Shown: piece by piece, positions 36,395-45,486 of the stretch
Position numbering within the stretch: the first letter of the stretch is position 1
How the letters are laid out: every line of letters begins with the position of its first letter
Assembly (NCBI RefSeq): GCF_022844465.1
Contig: NZ_JALHLP010000004.1
Coordinates: 1 to 64,000, forward strand
Direction: 5' to 3'
DNA length: 64,000 nucleotides
Origin: Bradyrhizobium sp.
Lineage (GTDB): Bacteria > Pseudomonadota > Alphaproteobacteria > Rhizobiales > Xanthobacteraceae
The notes under the pieces: generated by a model
Database searches by the model: none
What the model saw: the letters and a program-made list of their open reading frames with translations, nothing else
Told to the model about the DNA's origin: nothing
Program-made: the position numbers and the translations under genes

Positions 36395-37276
36395 CTACTC
36401 GAACCGCGTGATGCGTTCGCCGAACAGACCGCGTGGCCGGAACAGCAATACCAGCAGCATCAACAGATAGATCGCCGCGGTGGAGGCGGCGGAATAGCCG
36501 ATCCCGACCATCACGCCCTTGACGAGCCCGACCAGCAACGCCGCCGCGACCACGCCCCAGAACGATCCAAGGCCGCCGATGACCACGACCACGAACGCCG
36601 GAGTGATGATCTCCTGGCCCATCGCGGGATGGATCGAATAGATCGGCGCCAGCAACACGCCGGCCAGGCCAGCGAGCCCGATGCCGAGCGCCGCCACGGC
36701 GGACATGTAGGGCTGCAACGAAATGCCGAGCGCGCCGACCATGTCCGGATTTTGAACGCCGGCGCGGACCACGCGGCCAAACGAACTCCTTTGCAGCAGC
36801 AGCCACAGGCCGGCGATGCAGGCCGCGGCAATGCCGAGCAGGACCACGCGATAGAACGAGTAGATGAAGCTGCCCAACTGCACCTGTCCGCGCAGCCATT
36901 GCGGAATCGAATAGGACAATGGCGGTGCGCCGAAGATCATTCGCAGCGCCTGCTCCGCCACCATGGCAAGGCCGAACGTCATCAGCAGCGAAAGGATCGG
37001 ATCGGAACGATAGAAACGGCTGAACAAGGTGCGCTCGATCACCACGCCGAGCAGCGCCACCACGACCGGCGCCGCCACGAATGACCCGCCGAAGCCGAGA
37101 TAGGGCGACAGTACCAGCGTGAGATAGGCGCCGATGGCGTAGAACGCGCCGTGCGCGAGATTGACGATGCCGCCAAGCGAGAAGATCAGCGAGAGGCCCA
37201 GCGCGATCAGCAGATAGTACACGCCGTCGAGCAAGCCGTTGAGGATTTGCTGGGCCAGTAGTACGGCGGACATCAA
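36395..37276 (-). CDS. livH: LivH-type branched-chain amino acid ABC permease
   Basis: The 293-residue protein is a polytopic membrane protein of normal LivH length: QQILNGLLDGVYYLLIALGL at the start, NLAHGAFYAIGAYLTLV, then repeated hydrophobic segments and the cytoplasmic coupling loop GVVIERTLFSRFYRSDPILSL given here only by its core ERTLFSRFYR. It pairs with the LivM half of the fused protein to form the channel. The start follows the binding-protein gene by 106 bases and the stop is eight bases before the fused gene, so they should be one operon in the order binding protein, LivH, LivMGF. Confidence 0.9.
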   Translation of the reverse strand: MMSAVLLAQQILNGLLDGVYYLLIALGLSLIFSLGGIVNLAHGAFYAIGAYLTLVLSPYLGFGGSFVAAPVVVALLGVVIERTLFSRFYRSDPILSLLMTFGLAMVAEQALRMIFGAPPLSYSIPQWLRGQVQLGSFIYSFYRVVLLGIAAACIAGLWLLLQRSSFGRVVRAGVQNPDMVGALGISLQPYMSAVAALGIGLAGLAGVLLAPIYSIHPAMGQEIITPAFVVVVIGGLGSFWGVVAAALLVGLVKGVMVGIGYSAASTAAIYLLMLLVLLFRPRGLFGERITRFE

Positions 37277-37381
37277 GCTGGTCCCGTTGCTGAATGTGCG
37301 GCGGCGCGCGCCGGGGGATTGTTGACGAGATAGGGAGGTGACGTCGCTCCGGAACTCCGGAGAGACGTCACCATCGGCCCG

Positions 37382-38635
37382 TCAGCTCGGGAACGTGCAG
37401 CTGTTCTCCTCTTTGGTAGCGGCGATCACTTCGAGTTCCTCGGAAGGACCCGGGACCGCCGGACTGGAAGAGTAGATGTCCCACTGGTTCTTGATCTTGT
37501 CGGCGGGCAGCGCTGTGACCGTGTACATCTCGTGCATCAACTGATGGTCCGAACCGCGGAAATAGCCGGGCCGGGTCTTGAGCAGGTCGAATTTCGCGCC
37601 CTTCTCGAAATGCTCGATGATCTTCGGCGATTCCGCCGATTTGAGTTCGTTGATGGTCTGCGCCACGATCTTCAGGGCGATGTAATCGCCCCAGGCCTGG
37701 TTCTCCGGCGGCTTGTTGTATTTCTTGGTGAAGGCCGCCACGAACGCCTTGCTGCCGGGGGTGTCGATCAGGTGATGCCAGACCACTGGCCAGGTGCCGA
37801 CGAAGTTGCCCTTGCCCGCCGCCCAGGCCAGTGCGGTATCGAAGCCGAACCCCCCGACCGGGATGGTGAGGCCGAACTCCGCATACTGCTTGAGGAAATT
37901 GGTGGTCTGGTTGCCGGCCAGATTGATCGCGACGAGGTCAGGTTTGGCCTCGCGGATCTTCAGCAGATAGGCCGAGAAGTCGGCGGCGTCGGTCGGCACC
38001 AGGTCGTCGCCGGCGAACTGGCCTCCATTGGCTTCCATGAAGCGTTTGGAAACCTTGAGGAGATCATGGCCGAAAGCGTAGTCCGCGGTCAGCGAATACC
38101 ACTTCTTGCCCTTGACCAGGCCATCGCGCAGCAGCGAGCGGCCGACGGTCTTGACGTACATCGAATTCTGCGACTCGACGTGGAACATATAGCGCTGGCA
38201 ATCCTTGCCGCGCAACGCGTCGGAGTTGCCGCCGGTGTTGATGTAGAGGGTCTTGGTGCGCGAGGCGACCTGCGCGATGGTCAGGCACGAGGCTGATGAA
38301 ATCTCGCCGATGATGCAGGCGACCTTGTCGCGCTCGATCAGCCGCTCCGCCTTGGTCGAGGCGGTTTGCGGATTGACCGAGTCCTCTTTCAACAGCTCGA
38401 CCTTGCGACCCGCCATGCCGCCGGCGGCATTGATTTCCTCCACCGCAAGGTCGGCGGCCATCACGGCATACTCGCCGAGCGGTCCGAGAAAACCGGTGCG
38501 GGGAGTCAAATGGCCGATCTTGATGACCTCGGCGGTTTGCGCCCGCAGAACGGCCGGCGCGGAAATTCCTGACAGCAGCGCAATGCCGCCGGCGGTCTTC
38601 AACAGCCTGCGGCGCGTGACTTGATTGTTGGACAT
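37382..38635 (-). CDS. Branched-chain amino acid/amide ABC transporter substrate-binding protein
   Basis: 417 residues with a Tat-like signal (NNQVTRRRLLKTAGGIALLS, cleavage near ALRAQ at about residue 32). The mature part is a type I periplasmic binding protein of the Peripla_BP_6 type: IKIGHLTPRTGFLGPLGEYA, GGMAGRKVELLKEDSVNPQT, CIIGEISSASCLTIAQVA, YINTGGNSDALRG and GQFAGDDLVPTDAADFSAYL. It would deliver a ligand such as a branched-chain amino acid, amide or related small acid to the LivH/LivMGF channel. The cargo cannot be told from sequence. First gene of the operon. Confidence 0.88.
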   Translation of the reverse strand: MSNNQVTRRRLLKTAGGIALLSGISAPAVLRAQTAEVIKIGHLTPRTGFLGPLGEYAVMAADLAVEEINAAGGMAGRKVELLKEDSVNPQTASTKAERLIERDKVACIIGEISSASCLTIAQVASRTKTLYINTGGNSDALRGKDCQRYMFHVESQNSMYVKTVGRSLLRDGLVKGKKWYSLTADYAFGHDLLKVSKRFMEANGGQFAGDDLVPTDAADFSAYLLKIREAKPDLVAINLAGNQTTNFLKQYAEFGLTIPVGGFGFDTALAWAAGKGNFVGTWPVVWHHLIDTPGSKAFVAAFTKKYNKPPENQAWGDYIALKIVAQTINELKSAESPKIIEHFEKGAKFDLLKTRPGYFRGSDHQLMHEMYTVTALPADKIKNQWDIYSSSPAVPGPSEELEVIAATKEENSCTFPS

Positions 38636-38916
38636 CGGCCTTCATCTCCCTGGTGCGGCCGCATGGGCTGCCGCTATTTGTTCTTTCGGCGGGTACCGCG
38701 CGGTTCGTCATGAACCGCTTTGCACCGCTTGCCGTGCTCTCCGTCTCAGCAGTACGAGGGTTGCAAAAGTCTGAGCCGTTGTCGAGGAGGATCATCCGCA
38801 AACCCGGATGCACGGGGCAAGTGAAACCGATCAAATCCCTCCCGCCTGATCGCGGCTGGACCTCCCATTCTGTCAACGAGGTTGCGGGCCTGCCGACCGT
38901 GGGGTCGTTCGCTTGC

Positions 38917-39495
38917 TCAGGTCTCTTGCACGGCTTCGATCGCCTGCACCATCGCATTGACGGCGGCGGCCTCCTTCAGTCCGGCCTCCTGCACCAGCGT
39001 CCGCCAGGTGTGAAAGCTGAGCGCAAGCTGCAGCATCGCGCGCTGCTTCGCATCGAGATTCGCGCCGAGCACCTCGTGCCAGCCGACGACAACAGGTGCA
39101 ACCCGCAAGCTGACCACCTCGCGCGTCGTCGCATGGTGTTCCACGTCGCGCACCAGGCAGGTCATCAGCGAGGCGTGGCGTCCGTACCAGCCGTAAACCG
39201 CGGTGAGGCCGGCGCCAAGCCGCTCGCTGGTGCCGGTGATGCCGGACCATGCCGCAGCGTCGGGAAGCGGATCGAGCATGTAGACATGCCCCGAGCAGGC
39301 CATGGCGAGCGCGAGTTCGTCGGGGAAATGCGCATAGAGGGTGTGGCGCTGCACGCCGGCTTTTTCCGCCACCATGCTGAAGGTGGTGCGGGCCGGGCCG
39401 AGCGTCGAGTGCAGGTCGACCGCCGCCTCGACAATGCGGTTGCGGGTCTCGGCCTGCTGCTCGGCGCGCTTTTTTAGCGTGTAGGACCTCGCCAT
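38917..39495 (-). CDS. TetR-family transcriptional regulator
   Basis: The ATG at 39495 (MARSYTLKKRAEQQAETRNR) was preferred over an upstream TTG. The N-terminal helix-turn-helix reads RNRIVEAAVDLHSTLGPART then FSMVAEKAGVQRHTLYAHFP, classic for TetR. The C-terminal ligand domain is not typed. It is transcribed away from the metallo-beta-lactamase-fold gene, with 125 bases between starts that contain a palindrome at 39506-39517, so it probably represses itself and that neighbour and responds to their substrate. Confidence 0.85.
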   Translation of the reverse strand: MARSYTLKKRAEQQAETRNRIVEAAVDLHSTLGPARTTFSMVAEKAGVQRHTLYAHFPDELALAMACSGHVYMLDPLPDAAAWSGITGTSERLGAGLTAVYGWYGRHASLMTCLVRDVEHHATTREVVSLRVAPVVVGWHEVLGANLDAKQRAMLQLALSFHTWRTLVQEAGLKEAAAVNAMVQAIEAVQET

Positions 39496-39505
39496 ATTTT
39501 CAGTA

Positions 39506-39517
39506 CACAATCTTGTG
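39506..39517. promoter_or_regulatory. Candidate TetR operator
   Basis: CACAATCTTGTG is a perfect palindrome with a two-base centre, located about ten bases upstream of the TetR start and in the shared divergent promoter region. A second palindrome, ACATATGT, lies at about 39553-39560. One or both are likely binding sites for the adjacent regulator. Inference from position and symmetry. Confidence 0.5.
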
Positions 39518-39620
39518 CAGTCATATTGACAGCCGCCTCAGATATCACTACACACATATGTACTGCCAAATTAGGCGATTGTCCACCCCTGGTGGCCGCC
39601 CCAATTGCTGGAGAAAAGTC

Positions 39621-40376
39621 ATGGAAACCAAGATCGCTGAAATCGCCGCCGGGATCTACCGGCTCTCGACCTTCGTACCCGACATCGCGCCGCCGGCGGG
39701 CTTTGCCTTCAATTCGTTCCTGATCCGCGGCGAGCAGCCGCTGCTGTTCCACACCGGGCTGCGCAGGATGTTTCCGCTCAACCGGGACGCCGTCGCCAGG
39801 CTGATGCCGGTCGAAAAGCTGCGCTTTATCGCGTTCGGCCATTACGAGGCTGACGAGTGCGGCGCCATGAACGAGTGGCTGGCGGTGGCGCCGAACGCGC
39901 AGGTCATCCATGGGCAGACGGGCGTCATGGTGTCGCTCAACGACATGTCCGACCGTGCGCCCCGCGCGCTGGCGGACGGTGAAGTGACGGACCTCGGCGG
40001 CGGAAAGCGGGTGCGCTACATCGACACGCCGCACACGCCGCACGGATGGGATGCCGGCGTGATGTATGAGGAATCGACCGGCACGCTGTTGTGCGGCGAC
40101 CTGTTCACGCAGCTCGGTGATAACCCGCCCTTGACCTCCGGCGACATCGTCGGTCCGGCGATCGCAGGCGAAAACCTGTTCCAGTATTCGGCGCTCAGTC
40201 CCGGCATGGGTTCGGCGATTCGCCGCCTCGCGCCGCTGAAGCCAACGACGCTCGCGCTCATGTACGGGCCCTCGTTCCAGGGCGACGGCGCGGCCGCCCT
40301 CAACGCGCTGGCCGACGACTACGAGCGGCGCGCCGGCGAGCGCTGGGCCGAACTGATGCAGACCAGGGCGGCGTAG
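39621..40376 (+). CDS. Metallo-beta-lactamase-fold protein of the diiron (ODP/FprA-like) type
   Basis: The start at 39621 follows GGAG eight bases upstream; the longer frame to 39513 is in the promoter region. The 251 residues show FNSFLIRGEQPLLFHTGLRR, then FGHYEADECGAMNEW, a His-x-Glu-x-Asp pattern that marks the diiron oxygen-binding type rather than HxHxDH hydrolases, and later DTPHTPHGWDAGVMYEESTG and LLCGDLFTQLG with further ligands. No flavodoxin domain is attached, so it lacks the usual electron partner in the chain. Probable oxidoreductase or sensor of O2/NO, controlled by the adjacent TetR; the role is inferred. Confidence 0.8.
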   Translation: METKIAEIAAGIYRLSTFVPDIAPPAGFAFNSFLIRGEQPLLFHTGLRRMFPLNRDAVARLMPVEKLRFIAFGHYEADECGAMNEWLAVAPNAQVIHGQTGVMVSLNDMSDRAPRALADGEVTDLGGGKRVRYIDTPHTPHGWDAGVMYEESTGTLLCGDLFTQLGDNPPLTSGDIVGPAIAGENLFQYSALSPGMGSAIRRLAPLKPTTLALMYGPSFQGDGAAALNALADDYERRAGERWAELMQTRAA

Positions 40377-40407
40377 CCGCCGCTCTTCCCACCACAGGAG
40401 AAATCCA

Positions 40408-40722
40408 ATGTCTCGCAGATCCAAGCGTTCGATCGCGTCCGCGTTGGCCATTCTATTCGCGAAGCTGGCGCTGGCATCGCTGTTCATTCCAGAGGCAGGA
40501 CGTGTCGACGCCTCGCCGTCACTGCGGTCAGGCGAACCGGGCCGCCCTCACGTCTGCCGCGGCAAGAAAATACACCGCGGCAGCGAGCTGGTGTTCGCTG
40601 AAACGTATATCCGCCTTCCCGCCGCAACGTGCGGGACCAACGGCGCGATGTGCAAGACGAAGACGCCGGACGCCATAGGGATCGACCCTGTCCGGCCTGA
40701 GATGCCCGGCACGGTGTATTGA
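40408..40722 (+). CDS. Small secreted protein of unknown function
   Basis: The ATG follows CAGGAGAAATCCA, a good ribosome-binding site, 31 bases after the metallo-beta-lactamase-fold gene, so they may be co-transcribed. The 104-residue product opens MSRRSKRSIASALAILFAKL, then LASLFIPEAGRVDA, a signal peptide. Two or three cysteines in the mature part (HVCRGKK, ATCGTNGAMCK) could form disulfides. No family recognised. Confidence 0.6.
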   Translation: MSRRSKRSIASALAILFAKLALASLFIPEAGRVDASPSLRSGEPGRPHVCRGKKIHRGSELVFAETYIRLPAATCGTNGAMCKTKTPDAIGIDPVRPEMPGTVY

Positions 40723-40877
40723 CGCGAACTGATGGAGAGCGAGGTGGTGCGCCTGTGATCACGCCCCGGCGCACCACGCGACGTCGTCACCAATCGGACC
40801 GACGCCGGCCAGATTCTCGCCCTTCAGAACACGGCCGGTGTAGCGCGAAATCAATCGCTCTCTGCGAGGCGGTGGCT

Positions 40878-41780
40878 TTACCTCGGCGCCACCAGCGCTG
40901 GGTTTTCGGTGACAATCGGTGCGATGGACGCCGTCGTCAAATCGGGGTCACTGTCGGGGCTGAAGTGCACGTCCTCCAGGAGCGAGGAGGATACCGACGG
41001 CATCTGCGCGCCATTGGAGGAGCGAAAGACGGCGACGCGGGTCTTGTTGAAGACGCCCTCAGCGCTAACATGCACATTGAGTTCGTTGAGCAACTCAGTA
41101 ACGAGCACGCTGTGATCGCCCTCCGTGTCATCGGCGACCTTGCCAGGCGTGTTCGACGAGATGATGAGCGCGTTGTTGGGCGCGTTGACTGGCGCAAGCC
41201 CGTGCGAGTAGGAGCGGAAACGGCGTTCATAGGGATTGCGCCGAGACGCGTCGAGGACGGCCAACGTGGCGCGAGCGCCCCGCTCCTTGATGGCGTGGAG
41301 CACGGTTTCGACGGACATGCCCTCGTGGCGCACATCAGCTTCCTTCCAGATCACCGCATCGGTCGGGATCATGTAGGTTTCGTGGCGGGACTGCACCCCA
41401 TAGCCGCCGAAAAACAACATCACGACGGATCCCGGCTTGATCCTGGATTTTAGCCGCTCGACCGCGCGAGCCATATCTGCCTTGGTGGCGTCCTCCACCA
41501 CATCGACATCGAATCCGTGGCGGCGCATGGCATAGGCCAGACCGGTGGCGTCGTTGATGGGTTGGTTTAGTGGTTCGGCGGCGTCCGGGTAATTGCTATT
41601 GCCTATGATGAGCGCGAGCTGGATCGCGCTGACGGTTTCCTCGGTAGACACCACCTTTGTGGCTTCTGGGGTGTGCAGGTCAAAAGCTGCACTCGCGCCG
41701 ATCGCCAGCAATGCCACGCCGATAAAACTGCAAGTAGCGGCAAGCAAGTGGCGAACACTGTAGAGCTGCGTCACTTTCAT
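40878..41780 (-). CDS. Caspase-fold (peptidase C14-like) exported protein without the catalytic pair
   Basis: The start at 41780 (MKVTQLYSVRHLLAATCSFI) is preceded by GGGGGATGAA; the frame opens at 41813. A signal or anchor helix covers about residues 10-32. The caspase p20 fold is clear: LALIIGNSNYPDAAEPLNQP, INDATGLAYAMRRHGFDVDV, then VVMLFFGGYGVQSRHETYMI and ATLAVLDASRRNPYERRF. In active members these last two read FFYSGHGxQ and LDACRNNP. Here His is Tyr (near residue 126) and Cys is Ser (near residue 176), so it should not cut proteins. The rest of the fold is kept, which suggests a binding or scaffold role. It stands alone. Confidence 0.85.
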   Translation of the reverse strand: MKVTQLYSVRHLLAATCSFIGVALLAIGASAAFDLHTPEATKVVSTEETVSAIQLALIIGNSNYPDAAEPLNQPINDATGLAYAMRRHGFDVDVVEDATKADMARAVERLKSRIKPGSVVMLFFGGYGVQSRHETYMIPTDAVIWKEADVRHEGMSVETVLHAIKERGARATLAVLDASRRNPYERRFRSYSHGLAPVNAPNNALIISSNTPGKVADDTEGDHSVLVTELLNELNVHVSAEGVFNKTRVAVFRSSNGAQMPSVSSSLLEDVHFSPDSDPDLTTASIAPIVTENPALVAPR

Positions 41781-42061
41781 TTCATCCCCCAACTGAACTG
41801 CGAGAACTCCCATACTTCAAAAGCGTTTGTGGCATGATCGCGCACGAAGATCACAATCAGTCGCGAACAGCCATTTCCCCCGTCACTCGAAGAGCATGCG
41901 TCAAATTTCTTGCGCCCAGGTTAGGCAACGTGGTTTCCCGTCATCTGCAGTGTTTGGTAAATAAACCATGCGAGATGCGCTACCTGGACGCTCGCAGCGG
42001 CAATAACACCCCGGGCACAAAGGTGAGTTCACCGATGTGCCCGGCGGCGCCGATGGCCGGA

Positions 42062-43292
42062 TCAAGCCGACTGTTTTTGACGTTCGCCACGATCCTTTGC
42101 CATTGCCGGCCCAGTCCCGTGCGGGAACATGACGACCTTGACGCAGCCGTCGTCCTTGGCACGGAAGGTCTTGTACAGATCAGGCCCGTCGCCGAGATCG
42201 GCGGTGCGGTGGCTGATGATCATGGTGGGATCGACCTTGCCCTCCTCGATTAGCCGCATCAGCTTGTCCATGTACTTGTGGACGTGAGTCTGACCGGTCT
42301 TCATGGTCAATCCCTTGTTCATGAAGGCTCCTACCGCGGTCGGCACCGCGGATCCCATGTAGACCCCGGGCACCGAGACGACGCCTCCGGGCCGGCATGT
42401 CAGGATAGCGTCATTCAAAGCGTAAGGACGATCCGCTGCGGAGACGGTCTCCTGCACAGCCGAGGTCACCTTCTGCATCATCGTTTCCGTCGCCGTGCTT
42501 TCCATGCCCACCGCCTCGATCACGGCGTCCGGCCCCATTCCCCTGGTCAGCGCCAGGATCTGCTCGTGGACGCTGCCCTTCGTGAAGTCGATGACCTCGG
42601 CACCGAGCCTGCGCGCCAGGTCCATCCGTTCCTTGATCGAATCCACGGCAATTACCCGGCCCGCCCCGAGCACGAAGGCCGACATGATCGCAAACAGGCC
42701 GACCGGACCGCAGCCCAACACCGCGATGGTCTGCCCCTGCTTGATGTCGCAGTTCTCGGCCGCCATGTAGCCGGTCGGAAAGATGTCCGACAAGAACAGG
42801 ACCTGTTCGTCAGAATACCCATCCGGGACGATAAAGGCGCCGAAGTCGGCAAACGGGATCCGCGCGTATTCCGCCTGCCCGCCGGCATAGCCTCCCGTCA
42901 TGTGAGAATAGCCGAGGGCGCCGGCCACGCCGTAGCCCAGCGCCTTCGCCTGTTCCTTGGCGTTCGGGTTCGACCGTTCGCAGCAGGAATACAGTTCCAT
43001 CCTGCACATCCGGCATTTCGCCGCAAGCTAGGCAGAACGGTATCACCACCCGGTCGCCAACCTTCAGGCGCTTGTTGTCGCGACCGACCTCGACCACCTC
43101 GCCCATGCATTCGTGCCCAAGCACATCGCCCGACTTCATCGTCGGGACGAAGCCGCCCATGAGATGGAGATCGGAACCGCAAATCGCGCACGCGGTCACC
43201 TTGATGATGGCGTCGCGTCCGTCCTCGATTTTGGGGTCTGGAACGGTGTCGCAACGGATGTCACCGCGACCGTGGTAGACCAAAGCTTTCAT
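42062..43292 (-). pseudogene. Zinc-dependent alcohol/formaldehyde dehydrogenase-like gene with a one-base frameshift
   Basis: From the ATG at 43292 ([20 protein letters not shown]) the frame has the catalytic-zinc part: [17 protein letters not shown] and [12 protein letters not shown], then PFCLACGE. Directly after, the structural zinc loop [18 protein letters not shown] is in another frame, because an extra A sits in the GAAA run read leftward (43016-43018). The remainder is intact to 42062: a Rossmann NAD-binding domain (VLGCGPVGLFAIMSAFVLGA) and a full C-terminus. The whole length, 1231 bases, is one above a multiple of three. Without the extra base the enzyme would be about 409 residues, of the glutathione-independent formaldehyde dehydrogenase type. 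True mutation or sequencing error cannot be decided here. Confidence 0.8.
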
Positions 43293-43389
43293 GACTAACT
43301 CCGGGATTGAGCAATACCCCGGAGCTAACATGGACGTACGAACGAGGTTCCTGTCGCGGCGTCCGATTTAGCGATAGTCGCCGTGGGCC

Positions 43390-44202
43390 CTATTTCGTCA
43401 CGGTACCCTGCAGCAGCCTGATGCCATGGGCGAGCGCTCCCTGCATCAACAGAGTGTCGACGCCGTAGGCGATCATGCGAAAGCCCTTGCCGCGGAAATC
43501 GCGCGCCCATTGCTCGTTGCCGGCGAGAAAGCCGGGCGTCTTGCCGTGCTTGCCGCAGGCCTTGACCAGTCGGTCGACAGCCGTATGGAACTTCGGATGG
43601 TCGAATTCGCCCGGGATACCCAGAAAATTGGTCAAGTCGTAGTGACCAAGCCAGACCACATCAACGCCGTCGACCGCCGCAATCGCATCGACGTTCTCGA
43701 TGCCTTTGGCGGTCTCCACCAGCGCGATCACCATCGTGCGCGCGTTCGCTTGCGCGATTTTGTCGGCTTCGGGCCCGCCCGAATAGTCGTCGTGCGCGGC
43801 CACATTGAAAGCGGCGCCGCGCCGCCCCGCCGGCGGATACCGGGTGCAGTCAACGATTGCCCGGGCCTGCTCGGGTGTTTCGACCATCGGCACCATGATG
43901 CCCATCGCGCCGATGTCGAGCGCGCGCGCAATGTGATGGTAGTCGCCGGAGGGAACGCGCACCAGCGGCACCAGGTCGAGCCCGCGGCAGAATGCGAACT
44001 GCGCCTTCATGGTTTCGAAGCCGACGCCGGAGTGCTCCATGTCGTAGAGGATGAACTCGGCGCCAGCCTCGCGGCAGATCGCGGGGTAGCCGGGCGTGAA
44101 GAATTCGAACGTCATCGTTCCGAACGCACAGCCGCCGGCCGCAAGGCGAGGCTTCAACAGGTTTGGGCGCAACGCATTTCCTCCGAGCTGCTCCATGGTC
44201 AC
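43390..44202 (-). CDS. HpcH/HpaI-type aldolase/citrate lyase family protein
   Basis: 270 residues with the pattern of class II 2-keto-acid aldolases: GTMTFEFFTPGYPAICREAG, FILYDMEHSGVGFETMKAQF, LVPLVRVPSGDYHHIARALD, GAMGIMVPMVETPEQARAIV and VIALVETAKGIENVDAIAAV with VWLGHYDLTNFLG. The Glu of VETAKG and the Asp of HYDLTN are the expected metal ligands, and the Arg of VRVP binds the keto acid. Such enzymes split 4-hydroxy-2-oxoacids from aromatic degradation. The reversed neighbour is a TctC binding protein, which may bring in a carboxylate used here. Cytoplasmic. Confidence 0.85.
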   Translation of the reverse strand: MTMEQLGGNALRPNLLKPRLAAGGCAFGTMTFEFFTPGYPAICREAGAEFILYDMEHSGVGFETMKAQFAFCRGLDLVPLVRVPSGDYHHIARALDIGAMGIMVPMVETPEQARAIVDCTRYPPAGRRGAAFNVAAHDDYSGGPEADKIAQANARTMVIALVETAKGIENVDAIAAVDGVDVVWLGHYDLTNFLGIPGEFDHPKFHTAVDRLVKACGKHGKTPGFLAGNEQWARDFRGKGFRMIAYGVDTLLMQGALAHGIRLLQGTVTK

Positions 44203-44444
44203 CCGGTTATGGCGAAGAAGGTGACGATGATCGGCAGTCGAAGCAACTTACGTGGGCCGCTCATTTCGATCAATCCTTCGGTTTCCGGACTGGCGGCCAC
44301 GCTTTGCATTTGATTTTCCGGGGTGCATTCAGCATGATCGCAGGCCAGCGGCCACGCAGCCTGCCGCGGCGGGACTGCGCACGCAGGCGCGCGCCGCGAC
44401 AATGCGATGCGGCAAGAAAAAGAAAAACCTTGGAGGGCGCCATC

Positions 44445-45437
44445 GTGTTCAGCCGGTCTTGCGGAAGCGCGTTGATAGTGCTCGGCCTGTGGTTGGCGGC
44501 GCTCTCGGCGCAGGCCCAGGCGCAATCACCCTCCAGGACGGTGACGCTGGTCGTCCCCTACGCGGCGGGCGGTGGCACCGATACGGTCGCGCGGCTCATT
44601 GGCGAGCGGATGTCGCGCGCGCTAGGCCAGAACGTCATCATCGAGAACGTGGTCGGCGGCGGCAGCACTCTGGCCAACGATCGTGTTGCCCGTTCGGCGC
44701 CTGACGGCTCCACGGTGCTGATCAATCACGTCGGGCTGCTCGCGGCGCCCAGCCTGTTCACCAACCTGCGGTACGATACCGCGACCGCGTTCGAGCCGGT
44801 GGGCCTTGTCAACACCGCCCCGATGGTCTTGATCGGCCGCAAATCGATCCCCGGCGCGGGGCCAAAGGATTTTGTGGCCTGGATCAAGGCGCAGGGGGAC
44901 AAGGCGAATTTCGCGCATGGCGGCCTCGGCACCAACAGCCATTTGTGCGCGGTGATGATGGGTAATGTGCTCGGCTTCAAGCCGACGGTTGCGGCCTATC
45001 GCGGATCGGCGCCGGCGATTACCGACCTGCTGGCAGGGCAGATCGATCTCTTGTGGGATCAGGTCACCAATGCGCTGCCGCAGATCCAGGCAGGAACGCT
45101 GCACGGCATCGCCATTACCTCACCGGAGCGGCTCGAACAGTTGAAGGACGTGCCCACCACCGCCGAACTCGGCATGCCCGAGGTCAGCTACTCGATGTGG
45201 CATGGGCTCTACGTCGCCAAGGGCACACCCCGAGAAACCGTCGGCGCGTTGAATTCGGCGCTCCGCAAGGCGTTGTCCGACCCCGGCCTGCTGGAGAAGC
45301 TTACCCAGCTCGGAACCCTGCCGTTTCCCGAGAACGAGCTGACGCCGGAGGCGCATGCGCGCCTGTTCGCCGCCGACCTGCCGCGGGTGGCAAAGCTCGT
45401 CGAAAGCTCAGGTATCAAGGCAAGCGAAGCCAGGTAG
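44445..45437 (+). CDS. Bug/TctC-family tripartite tricarboxylate binding protein
   Basis: A GTG at 44445 follows GGAGG by eight bases and starts a signal peptide (FSRSCGSALIVLGLWLAALS, cleavage after AQA). The 330-residue protein has the Bug fold: VTLVVPYAAGGGTDTVARLI, ENVVGGGSTLANDRVARSAP, DGSTVLINHVGLLAAPSLF, PVGLVNTAPMVLIGRKSIPG and AYRGSAPAITDLLAGQIDLL. These periplasmic proteins catch carboxylates such as citrate or aromatic acids. No TctA or TctB membrane gene is near, as is usual for the many orphan members in this group of bacteria. The divergent aldolase gene hints at a keto-acid or aromatic ligand. Confidence 0.85.
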   Translation: MFSRSCGSALIVLGLWLAALSAQAQAQSPSRTVTLVVPYAAGGGTDTVARLIGERMSRALGQNVIIENVVGGGSTLANDRVARSAPDGSTVLINHVGLLAAPSLFTNLRYDTATAFEPVGLVNTAPMVLIGRKSIPGAGPKDFVAWIKAQGDKANFAHGGLGTNSHLCAVMMGNVLGFKPTVAAYRGSAPAITDLLAGQIDLLWDQVTNALPQIQAGTLHGIAITSPERLEQLKDVPTTAELGMPEVSYSMWHGLYVAKGTPRETVGALNSALRKALSDPGLLEKLTQLGTLPFPENELTPEAHARLFAADLPRVAKLVESSGIKASEAR

Positions 45438-45486
45438 GCGCCTCGCACGACCCCCAAACAGGAATGCTGAGGTCGGCACGGATCGG

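Noticed and set aside
36387..36899. Longer N-terminus of the fused LivMGF frame
   Set aside because: It overlaps livH in another frame and is arginine/glycine-rich; MSKHLPLPLL at 36386 is the sensible start.
42278..43162. 294-codon plus-strand frame across the frameshifted dehydrogenase
   Set aside because: Antisense to a recognised zinc dehydrogenase; Arg/His-rich shadow.
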